Below are positions 1 to 5,435 of a DNA stretch of 6,145 nucleotides, one piece after another. This DNA comes from Phycisphaerales bacterium. GTDB lineage: Bacteria > Planctomycetota > Phycisphaerae > Phycisphaerales > UBA1924. The first letter of the stretch is position 1. Each line of letters begins with the position of its first letter. Under the pieces are notes generated by a model. The model worked only from the letters and a program-made list of their open reading frames with translations, was not told the DNA's origin and made no database searches. The position numbers and the translations under genes are program-made. Where the stretch lies: assembly GCA_030680655.1 (NCBI GenBank), contig JAUXUZ010000361.1, positions 1 to 6,145 of the forward strand, read 5' to 3'.

Positions 1-1437
1 GATGCCGCCCGGCGCGCTCTGCCCGCTTGGGGTGCGATCGGGCGCGAGCGCCGGTTCGCCGTGCTGCGGCGGTTTGCCGCGATCTCCAAGGCCGGCATCG
101 CGGAGATGTCCGGGCGCATCTGCGATGAAGTGGGCAAGGCGATGTGGGAGTGCAAGGCGGAGGCGTCGCTGCTTTCGGGCAAGGTTGACATCACACTCGA
201 CAGCGCGGCCGAGGGTGGGCTGCAGCGCGTGACGGACTTTGACATGGCGCTCGGCCCGACGCGGACCGGTCGGTGCACGTTCAAGGCGCACGGGGTGATG
301 GCCGTCATCGGGCCGTTCAACTTCCCCGCGCACCTTGCTAACGGGCACATCGTGCCGGCGCTCGCAGCGGGCAACACCGTGGTGTTCAAACCGTCACACA
401 AGGCGCCCGGCACCGGCCAGTTGCTCGCCGAGTGGTTCCTGCGGGCAATCGTCGAGGAACTCGGGCCTGATGCCAAGGCGTGCGCCGGCGCGATCAACCT
501 CGTGCAGGGTGGCGCGGATGTCGCCGCTGCGCTCACCTCTCACCCCGGTATCGATGGTGTGCTCTTCACCGGTTCGTGGCCGGTTGCGAAAAAGATCGCG
601 CTGGCCAACATCGACCGCCCGGGGCGCATCCTCGCGTTCGAACTCGGCGGCAGCAACCCGGCGGTGGTGATGGACGATGCGGACCTCAAGCTGGCAGCGC
701 TCGAAGTTGCCCGCAGCGCGTTCAACACCACCGGCCAGCGGTGCACCTGCACGCGCCGGCTGATCGTGCACGAGGCCGTCGAGCACAAGCTCATCGGGCT
801 CATCGGCAAGATCGCCTCCAACCTCATCACGGCCCACCCCCGGGCAACGCACCCGGTGTTCTGCGGCCCGATCATCAGCAAGTCAGCGATGGATGCCGTG
901 CTCGGCTTCCAGTCGGCCGCTGAGAAGTCTGGCGCAGCGGTTGTGATGCAGAGCACGGCGATCGACTCGGCAACCGGCGGCCACTTCATTTCGCCCGGCA
1001 TGCTCCGCGTCGAGCGCTTCACCGCCGACCCGCTCGACCACGCAGTCACGGGGAGCGAAACGATCGACCCGGGGGCCGACGCCGAGGTCTTCGGCCCGCT
1101 GCTGCGCTACACGACCGTTCGTTCGTTCGACGAAGCAATCGAGCAGGCCAACGCCACCCGCTACGGGCTCGCCGCCGCGATCTTCACCGCCAGCGAGGCC
1201 AACGGCCGGGCGTTCATCGACCGCTGCCGCGCCGGCTGCATCAACGTGAACACGGGCACCGCCGGGGCGTCGAGCAAACTCCCCTTCGGCGGGCTCGGGC
1301 TCTCGGGCAACCACCGGCCCGCCGGGTCGTTCGCGCTGGACTACTGCGCCTCACCCGTCGCGTGCATGATCGAGCGGTCGCCGACGCCGCCGACGCTGAG
1401 CGAGGGGATGCGCTTCGACGACGCGTGGATGGTGTAG
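1..1437 (+). CDS. astD: N-succinylglutamate 5-semialdehyde dehydrogenase, 5'-truncated by window edge
   Basis: NAD-dependent aldehyde dehydrogenase oxidising N-succinylglutamate semialdehyde to N-succinylglutamate, fourth step of the AST arginine-degradation pathway, cytoplasmic. The frame is open from base 1 and gives 478 residues; the family is about 490 long, so roughly 40 N-terminal residues lie outside the window. The GTG at 61 is not the true start, because the family-like sequence AARRALPAW continues upstream of it. Residue numbers count from base 1: GPFNFP with Asn107, NGHIVPALAAGNTVVFKPS after it, general-base Glu214 in FELGGSNP, catalytic Cys248 in GQRCTCTRR, EVFGPLLR, and PFGGLGLSGNHRPAG near the end. 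The GQRCTC and SGNHRP motifs are those of AstD rather than generic aldehyde dehydrogenases. One oddity is GSWPVA at 191-196, where the usual GxxxxG of the nucleotide site ends in Ala. astB lies downstream on the same strand, beyond an opposite-strand gene. The family call is secure; substrate specificity is inferred from motifs and context. Confidence 0.93.
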   Translation, partial: DAARRALPAWGAIGRERRFAVLRRFAAISKAGIAEMSGRICDEVGKAMWECKAEASLLSGKVDITLDSAAEGGLQRVTDFDMALGPTRTGRCTFKAHGVMAVIGPFNFPAHLANGHIVPALAAGNTVVFKPSHKAPGTGQLLAEWFLRAIVEELGPDAKACAGAINLVQGGADVAAALTSHPGIDGVLFTGSWPVAKKIALANIDRPGRILAFELGGSNPAVVMDDADLKLAALEVARSAFNTTGQRCTCTRRLIVHEAVEHKLIGLIGKIASNLITAHPRATHPVFCGPIISKSAMDAVLGFQSAAEKSGAAVVMQSTAIDSATGGHFISPGMLRVERFTADPLDHAVTGSETIDPGADAEVFGPLLRYTTVRSFDEAIEQANATRYGLAAAIFTASEANGRAFIDRCRAGCINVNTGTAGASSKLPFGGLGLSGNHRPAGSFALDYCASPVACMIERSPTPPTLSEGMRFDDAWMV

Positions 1438-1445
1438 CCGCCGCC

Positions 1446-2312
1446 TCAGGCCGCGCCCGGCCGAACCACAAGTGGGCTGACGACCATCGCGTACGCCGTG
1501 CCCATGATCGCCAGGTAGATCGGGTATCCAAGGAAGAGGATGCCGACGCACAGCAGCAGGAACGTCGCGGCCATCAGCAGCCCCACGACGATGCTCAGCC
1601 CCAGCAGCGACGGCCAGTTCCCCCGCGTCAATGCCCACGACGCCTTCGCGGTGGCGATGATGTCCCGCGGCACCAGTTCCGGATCAACCAGCATCGCCGG
1701 CACGAAGAAGATCCGCATGGTCAGGCACAGGAACACGCCCAAGTAGATGAGCACCAACGGGATCGCGACCAGCAACCCGACCGTTTCACCGCCCGCAGCG
1801 AACGCCACCGCTACGGCGATACCCCCGGGGATCATCAGGCCGATGAACGCCAGGCTGACCAGCAGCGCCCAGAGGATCACCCACCCCAATCGCTTGTAGC
1901 CGAGGAAGAGGTCGGTGATCTGGGCCTTGCCGCCCCGCGCTGCCCGCGCCCCCACCAGCATCGCCCCCGCGCTCAGCGGTATGGTGACGCAGAACGTGAA
2001 GGGCAGCGCCCAGAGCACAATCAGCAACGGCTCAACCTGCTCGAGCACCGCCCGCACCGCCATGTCCACCACGCTGGTGCCGAAGATGACCGCGGCCGTT
2101 CCCAGGAGCACCCCGTAGTTCGACTTGAAGACGGCCATCCCGCGCTCGAACGCACCACCGAAGGAGTACGCCGGCAGGTACGCCCCCCCCCTGCCCCCTC
2201 CACCCCCTCCGCCCCCTCCATCCATGAAGGTCGGCATCGCAGGCGGGCCGGGAGGCGGCGGCGGGACCTGCGGCATCGGATCGACGGGGTCGTAAGGGTT
2301 TGCTGGTGCCAT
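1446..2312 (-). CDS. Multi-pass membrane protein with Pro/Gly-rich N-terminus, function unknown
   Basis: A 288-residue protein I cannot name. Residues 1-45 are low complexity: a Pro-rich part (PPPPPGPP at 17-24) and a nine-Gly run at 32-40, probably a disordered cytoplasmic tail. After an amphipathic stretch (about 50-64) come roughly six hydrophobic segments, near 66-88, 96-121, 143-173, 177-208, 233-262 and 264-283. The passage ATAKASWALTRGNWPSLLGL (220-239) resembles the repeated 'Sw.l..gn' element of integral membrane proteins such as the DUF975 or glycerophosphodiester-phosphodiesterase membrane-domain groups; I hold that only as a resemblance. There is no signal peptide and no catalytic motif that I recognise. 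The ATG at 2312 is chosen because a -10-like TAGACT ends 6 bp before it and no Shine-Dalgarno is present, suggesting leaderless translation. It converges on astD with 8 bp between stops and is divergent from astB. The Gly run is encoded by a slippage-prone G tract. Confidence 0.85.
   Translation of the reverse strand: MAPANPYDPVDPMPQVPPPPPGPPAMPTFMDGGGGGGGGGRGGAYLPAYSFGGAFERGMAVFKSNYGVLLGTAAVIFGTSVVDMAVRAVLEQVEPLLIVLWALPFTFCVTIPLSAGAMLVGARAARGGKAQITDLFLGYKRLGWVILWALLVSLAFIGLMIPGGIAVAVAFAAGGETVGLLVAIPLVLIYLGVFLCLTMRIFFVPAMLVDPELVPRDIIATAKASWALTRGNWPSLLGLSIVVGLLMAATFLLLCVGILFLGYPIYLAIMGTAYAMVVSPLVVRPGAA
2183..2219 (-). repeat. G9 homopolymer plus three 9-bp GGAGGGGGN repeats inside the membrane-protein gene
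   Basis: On the coding (minus) strand, three consecutive 9-bp units GGAGGGGGC, GGAGGGGGT and GGAGGGGGC (2219 down to 2193) are followed by A and then nine G residues (2191 to 2183). The units encode the Gly run at residues 32-40; the G9 falls in the Arg-Gly-Gly-Ala just after it. Gain or loss of one base in the G9 would shift the frame before every membrane segment. Whole-unit changes would keep the frame and only alter Gly-run length. Confidence 0.85.
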
Positions 2313-2318
2313 CGCCGG

Positions 2319-2347
2319 AGTCTATCAGAGAATCGGGACGTTCTCAG
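2319..2347 (-). promoter_or_regulatory. Candidate sigma70-type promoter of the membrane-protein gene, leaderless
   Basis: Reading the minus strand, CTGAGA (2347-2342) is followed by a 17-bp spacer, then TAGACT (2324-2319), then 6 bp, then ATG at 2312. CTGAGA matches TTGACA at 4 of 6 positions and TAGACT keeps the TAnnnT core. A start site 7 bp after the -10 would be the A of ATG, so the mRNA would have no leader. That agrees with the absence of any AGGAG-like sequence upstream. Inferred from spacing and motif only. Confidence 0.5.
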
Positions 2348-2470
2348 GCGGACTCGCATGCTCGGCGCTGCTTTCCGCAAGGGGCCGGTCACCCCTGACC
2401 CGCGCTGCGGCGTCATCCGCTGGAGCGCCCGCATCCCCGGTGAGTCGCCCGACGAGCCCGCGCATACCGA

Positions 2471-2476
2471 TACACT
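2471..2476 (+). promoter_or_regulatory. Candidate -10 box of astB, leaderless
   Basis: TACACT sits exactly 6 bp before the astB ATG at 2483, and no Shine-Dalgarno lies between. The 17 bases from GATA to ATG are GATACACTCACGCGATG; the divergent gene has GATAGACTCCGGCGATG, identical at 14 of 17 positions. No convincing -35 is visible at 16-18 bp upstream. The recurrence on both strands of one intergenic region is the main support. Confidence 0.45.
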
Positions 2477-2482
2477 CACGCG

Positions 2483-3874
2483 ATGCCGGGCTCCACTCAA
2501 TCTTCCGCGTCCTCTCCGCTCGTCGAAGCCAACTTCGACGGCCTCGTCGGCCCCACGCACAACTACGCCGGGCTCTCCTATGGCAACGTCGCCAGCACGA
2601 CCAACACCGGCACCACCAGCCGGCCGCGCGCGGCGGCTTTGCAGGGGATCGCCAAGATGCGCCGGGTCATGGCGCTGGGTGTGCCGCAGGGTGTGCTGCC
2701 GCCGCACGAGCGGCCGCACCTGCCGACGCTCCGCGCGCTCGGCTTTGCCGGCGGCGATGCCGCGCTGCTGGAGGCCGCCCGCACGGCCGACCCAAACGGT
2801 GTGCTGCTGGCGCAGGTGAGCAGCGCTTCGGCGATGTGGACGGCCAACGCCGCCACCGTCGCCCCTTCGATCGACACCGCCGACTACCGCACCCACCTGC
2901 TCACCGCCAACCTGGTGAGCATGTTCCACCGCAGCATCGAGCACCCCACCACGATGCGAGTGCTCAGCGCCATCTTCGCCAACACCGCGCGCTTCACCGT
3001 CCACCCCGCCCTCCCCTCCTCCCCCGCGCTTGGTGATGAAGGCGCAGCCAACCACACCCGGCTCTTTGACGACACATCCACCGGCGGGCAGGACTCGCCC
3101 GGTCTGCACATCTTCGTCTACGGCGCCTCCAACGCCGACAAGTCGGCCCCGCGACCGAAGAAGTTCCCCGCGCGCCAGACGCTCGAGGCCTCGCGCGCCG
3201 CCGCGCGGCTGCTGACGCTCGACCCCAAGCGCACGCTCTTTGTCCAGCAGAACCCAGACGCCGTCGATGCCGGCGTCTTCCACAACGATGTCATCGCCGT
3301 CGGCAGCGGGCGGGTGCTCCTCTACCACCAGCACGCCTTCGCCGATGAGCGTGCCACCCTCGACGCCATCGCCGCGCTCCTCCCGAGCCTCGTGCCGGTG
3401 CGCATCTCCGCCGATGAGGTCCCCCTCGCCGAGGTCGTCACCTCGTACCTCTTCAACTCGCAGTTGCTCGCCCTCAACCCCGACCGCTACACCCTCGTCG
3501 CCCCGATCGAGGCGGAGCAGTCACCCCGCGTCAAGGCCGCCATCGACCGCCTCCTCGCCGACACCGCCAACCCGATCCGCGAGGTGGTCTACCTCGACGT
3601 GCGCGAGAGCATGCGCAACGGTGGGGGGCCCGCCTGCCTGCGCTTGCGTGTGCCGCTCACCGAGGGTGACCTCAAGGCCGTCAACCCCGCCTGCATCATG
3701 GATGAACGCAAGCTCAACGCGCTCGAAGCGTGGGTCACCGCGCACTACCCCGAGGAGCTCACCCCCGCCGACCTTGCAGACCCCACGCTGCTGCGCGAGT
3801 CGCGCGATGCGCTCGATGCCCTCACGCGGCTGCTGGAGCTGGGGAATGTGTACGTGTTTCAGGGGGGGAAGTAG
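2483..3874 (+). CDS. astB: N-succinylarginine dihydrolase
   Basis: Hydrolyses N2-succinylarginine to N2-succinylornithine, two ammonia and CO2, second step of the AST arginine-degradation pathway; cytoplasmic. The product is 463 residues against about 447 in Escherichia coli, the extra length being mainly a short Ser-rich N-terminus (2-12) and small insertions. Diagnostic parts: EANFDGLVGPTHNYAGLSYG (15-34), GDEGAANHTRLF (184-195) with catalytic Glu186, FVYG (211-214), PARQTLEAS, QQNPDAVDAGVFHNDVIAVG with catalytic His267, FNSQLL, and MRNGGGPACLRLRVPL with nucleophile Cys385. These Glu/His/Cys residues match the amidinotransferase-fold triad of AstB. The ATG at 2483 fits the family start and lies 6 bp after a -10-like box without a Shine-Dalgarno. 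It is divergent from the membrane-protein gene and ends at the bidirectional terminator. astD lies upstream on the same strand; astE, the last pathway gene, is not in the window. Confidence 0.96.
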   Translation: MPGSTQSSASSPLVEANFDGLVGPTHNYAGLSYGNVASTTNTGTTSRPRAAALQGIAKMRRVMALGVPQGVLPPHERPHLPTLRALGFAGGDAALLEAARTADPNGVLLAQVSSASAMWTANAATVAPSIDTADYRTHLLTANLVSMFHRSIEHPTTMRVLSAIFANTARFTVHPALPSSPALGDEGAANHTRLFDDTSTGGQDSPGLHIFVYGASNADKSAPRPKKFPARQTLEASRAAARLLTLDPKRTLFVQQNPDAVDAGVFHNDVIAVGSGRVLLYHQHAFADERATLDAIAALLPSLVPVRISADEVPLAEVVTSYLFNSQLLALNPDRYTLVAPIEAEQSPRVKAAIDRLLADTANPIREVVYLDVRESMRNGGGPACLRLRVPLTEGDLKAVNPACIMDERKLNALEAWVTAHYPEELTPADLADPTLLRESRDALDALTRLLELGNVYVFQGGK

Positions 3875-3889
3875 GGGTGGGGAGAAGGC

Positions 3890-3998
3890 AAAGGGCCAAA
3901 TGGCAAAGGGCCAAAGGGCCAAATAAAAACCCCGAGCGCCAGCGCCCGGGGTTGTTTGCTTTGCTTTGGCCCTTTAGCCCTTTGCCATTTGGCTATTT
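3890..3998. repeat. 34-bp imperfect inverted repeat flanking a terminator
   Basis: Left arm 3890-3923 and right arm 3965-3998 are reverse complements at 31 of 34 positions. Each arm is built of short words of the AAAGGGCC and AAATGGC type; the left arm has GGGCCAAA three times. The 41 bp between them hold the GC-rich terminator hairpin. A transcript from either side could form a hairpin of about 109 nt. I see no target-site duplication at the edges. It may be a REP- or MITE-like element or a local duplication; no coding potential. Confidence 0.85.
3928..3953. terminator. Bidirectional intrinsic terminator between astB and the FN3-like gene
   Basis: The stem 3928-3939 pairs with 3942-3953: AACCCCGAGCGC against GCGCCCGGGGTT, with one A/C mismatch. 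The innermost pairs probably open to make a normal loop. On the plus strand it is followed by TTGTTTGCTTTGC, moderately T-rich. On the minus strand it is followed by TTTTTA, a true U tract. It lies 54 bp after the astB stop and about 50 bp after the stop of the convergent gene, so it can serve both. Confidence 0.8.
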
Positions 3999-4004
3999 GA
4001 CCAC

Positions 4005-4697
4005 TCAAGCCGCCATCTTGGCGCTGGCGGTGCTGACGATCGCGACCGTCTCGCCGTTGCTGCCGGTGCCGAACTGCACGTTGAGCGTGGGCGGGTTGGC
4101 GCACACCTGGTTGCCGCGGTAGGCCTCGATGAGGTACGTCACACCCGTGACACCCGCGGGGATGTTGGTGTCGTTGAAGCTGCGCTCGCCGGTGAAGCCG
4201 AGCTGCGTGTACCCCCCCGCGCCGCTGCCAACCTTGCGCTTGACGACGAAGACCACACCGCTGACACCCTTGGGCTGGCTGCTCTTCCACTTCACCGTGA
4301 GCGCACCGGTGGAGGGGATGAGCACCGCCGTCAGCTCGTAGGGGGCGCTTGGGGCCTGGCTCGGGGTCGGCGGCAGCGGCGGATCGATCTGCGCGATCGA
4401 GAAGACCGAGGCGTTGCCCGTCTGCTGGGCGAAGCCCTTGATCTTCTTGACGGCCGCGGCCATCAGCGTGCGCAGCTCGCTCACCTCGGTGTTGGCCGCG
4501 AACGTGTTGGCCTTCGCCAGTGCCTTGGATGAATCCGACGCCTTGATCGCGTCTTCCGCCAGGACGATCTTGTCCTTGATCGCGGTGACTTCAGCAGTGG
4601 TCAGGCCGATCTGTGACTCGACGCCGGACCACACAGGTCCGTGAGCGGCGGCGAACGCCATGAACGCGCCCCGGTTGGGGGGCAATACTGAACTCAT
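4005..4697 (-). CDS. Small protein with helical N-terminal region and fibronectin type III-like domain
   Basis: A 230-residue protein of unknown function. Residues 1-30 (MSSVLPPNRG, then FAAAHGPVWSG) and 34-92 are rich in Ala, Lys, Glu and Thr and look mostly helical. A Pro-rich linker spans 105-119 (DPPLPPTPSQAPSAP). Residues 119-210 read as an FN3-like beta-sandwich: PYELTAVLI, GALTVKWKS with the core Trp137, FVVKRKV, SFNDTNIPAGVTGVTYLIEA, then LNVQFG. No signal peptide, lipobox or membrane segment is visible, so it is probably cytoplasmic or leaves the cell by an unrecognised route. The ATG at 4697 is preferred over a longer reading from 4862 because AAGGAG lies 6 bp upstream and the extra 55 residues look non-coding. 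It is monocistronic, ending at the bidirectional terminator. I recall similar short proteins in planctomycetes, but cannot name a family. Confidence 0.85.
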   Translation of the reverse strand: MSSVLPPNRGAFMAFAAAHGPVWSGVESQIGLTTAEVTAIKDKIVLAEDAIKASDSSKALAKANTFAANTEVSELRTLMAAAVKKIKGFAQQTGNASVFSIAQIDPPLPPTPSQAPSAPYELTAVLIPSTGALTVKWKSSQPKGVSGVVFVVKRKVGSGAGGYTQLGFTGERSFNDTNIPAGVTGVTYLIEAYRGNQVCANPPTLNVQFGTGSNGETVAIVSTASAKMAA

Positions 4698-4703
4698 ATC
4701 TGA

Positions 4704-4709
4704 CTCCTT
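4704..4709 (-). promoter_or_regulatory. Shine-Dalgarno site of the FN3-like gene
   Basis: AAGGAG on the minus strand, with 6 bp (TCAGAT) before the ATG at 4697. It decides the start in favour of 4697 over the upstream in-frame ATG at 4862. It contrasts with the two genes starting in 2313-2482, which have no such site. Confidence 0.85.
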
Positions 4710-4865
4710 GTACGAAACGCGCCCCGGCCATCCCGCGCACCCGGTCAACCACCCCACACCGCCGTAGGTCCTGACAAGAGGCCCCGGACCGGAGAGGGAA
4801 AGCCGCCGAGCGGCATCGTGCCGCGACACAAGTGCATCGACCGCCCCGGGCAGGCACTTCATCGC
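4710..4865. other. Upstream region of the FN3-like gene, no gene seen
   Basis: This holds the leader and presumably the promoter of the minus-strand FN3-like gene. TTGTCA and TTGACC words occur on the minus strand, but neither has a TAnnnT box at the right distance, so no promoter is called. No supported reading frame, RNA gene or terminator was found. Confidence 0.5.
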
Positions 4866-5201
4866 GCGCGAACAAATGACCGCATATTCCTGGTTACCGG
4901 TCGTTTAAGCCCTTCCAGCGTCGAATTGAGCCCCTGCGAGCGTCACACACAGCCCTTCTGTGACCGCGGACAGAGCGCGTGTGACCGCAGACAGACTTTG
5001 TGTGACCGCAAACAGAGTGCGTGTGACCGCAGACGGCCCGCCTGCTCAAGCAGACAGCCTTCCCGCGGCCGCGGTCGCTCTTCCTGCGGTCACAGGCAGA
5101 GCGCCCGCGGTCACACACAACCCATCCGCGGTCACCGGCAACGCGATCCACTCGGCAGGTGTCCTGCCTGCGGTCACCGGGGAAGTGGTTGCGGGTGCCC
5201 T
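4866..5201. repeat. Degenerate 21-bp tandem array, about 16 units in one phase, with a core that inverts
   Basis: Units start every 21 bp from 4866. The left part carries TGACCGC at offset 11 in units starting 4866, 4950, 4971, 4992 and 5013. The right part carries the reverse complement, GCGGTCAC, at offset 10 in units starting 5076, 5097, 5118 and 5160. GTCACACA also occurs in the 4929 unit, exactly eight periods before the 5097 copy. The first nine bases of a unit (CAGAGCGC and variants) keep one orientation throughout. Units 4887, 4908, 5034, 5055, 5139 and 5181 are weaker. In one plus frame the units read as heptapeptides (RARVTAD, RLCVTAN, RAPAVTH, VLPAVTG), but TAA at 4906 and TGA at 4927 break that frame and no start with a ribosome site is seen. 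I treat it as a non-coding or decayed repeat. Confidence 0.85.
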
Positions 5202-5370
5202 TTGTGCGCTGCCGGAGCAAGGCCGTTCTTTGGATGGGGCCGGGGCCCGTGCGGCGGGAGGCGCAGCCGACTAGAGCCGGAAGTCAATAAGCCACGCGCA
5301 GCGTGATTCCAAACTGTGCAGGTCCTCGGACCTCGCTCTTGCCCGGACCCATGGAGGTCCAAGTCACAAG

Positions 5371-5407
5371 GCACGCTGAAATCGGCGCAAGTAGCCGCCT
5401 TCAGTGC
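5371..5407. other. Interrupted stem-loop downstream of the AIM24-like gene
   Basis: Three paired blocks: GCA (5371-5373) with TGC (5405-5407), CTGAA (5376-5380) with TTCAG (5400-5404), and CGGC (5383-5386) with GCCG (5394-5397), around a 7-nt loop. It makes 12 pairs with a bulge and a 2x2 internal loop. It could stabilise or end the minus-strand transcript, but there is no U tract. Confidence 0.35.
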
Positions 5408-5413
5408 CGCACC

Positions 5414-5432
5414 CCCGGGCCACGCCCCCGGG
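5414..5432 (-). terminator. Weak GC hairpin just after the AIM24-like gene
   Basis: CCCGGG (5414-5419) pairs with CCCGGG (5427-5432) over a 7-nt loop, starting 4 bp after the stop on the minus strand. The stem is all G/C but only 6 bp and no T run follows, so it is a poor intrinsic terminator by itself. Confidence 0.25.
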
Positions 5433-5435
5433 AAC

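Larger units (their letters stand above)
5202..5435. other. Intergenic stretch without a gene
   Basis: Between the 21-bp array and the 3' end of the AIM24-like gene. No supported reading frame or RNA gene was found. It contains short dyads: CACGC/GCGTG at 5292-5304, AGGTCC/GGACCT at 5320-5333 with another AGGTCC at 5355-5360, and the two hairpins listed separately. Confidence 0.5.

Noticed and set aside
61..1437. astD starting at GTG 61
   Set aside because: The family sequence continues in frame upstream to base 1, so the gene is truncated by the window edge rather than starting at 61.
1362..2819. Long plus-strand open frame of 485 codons opposite the membrane-protein gene and running into astB
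   Set aside because: Composition is Arg, His, Gln and Asp-rich as expected for the antisense of a GC-rich gene. It overlaps two well-supported genes and has no ribosome site.
2021..3334. Minus-strand open frame of 437 codons opposite astB
   Set aside because: Antisense shadow of astB that also runs out of frame into the membrane-protein gene; Gly, Arg and Val-rich with no recognisable motif.
3240..3926. Plus-strand frame of 228 codons rich in Ser, Pro and Arg inside astB
   Set aside because: Shifted-frame reading of astB; the low-complexity composition is an artefact of GC-rich codons.
4005..4862. Longer version of the FN3-like protein starting at 4862
   Set aside because: The 55 extra residues are Gly, Arg and Trp-rich, and AAGGAG is placed correctly for the ATG at 4697.
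4866..5201. CRISPR array
   Set aside because: Units are 21 bp head-to-tail without distinct spacers, diverge strongly from each other and change core orientation; no cas genes are nearby.
4960..5274. A 104-codon protein starting at GTG 4960 within the repeat array
   Set aside because: The start lies in the middle of the repeat with no ribosome site, and the same frame is closed by stops in earlier units. Kept only as a finding.
4818..5306. Cys/Arg-rich plus-strand frame through the repeat array, and a similar minus-strand frame at 4894-5220
   Set aside because: The CDRRQSA and VCGHTKS-like repeats are automatic results of the 21-bp period in other frames; no start signals or conserved motifs.
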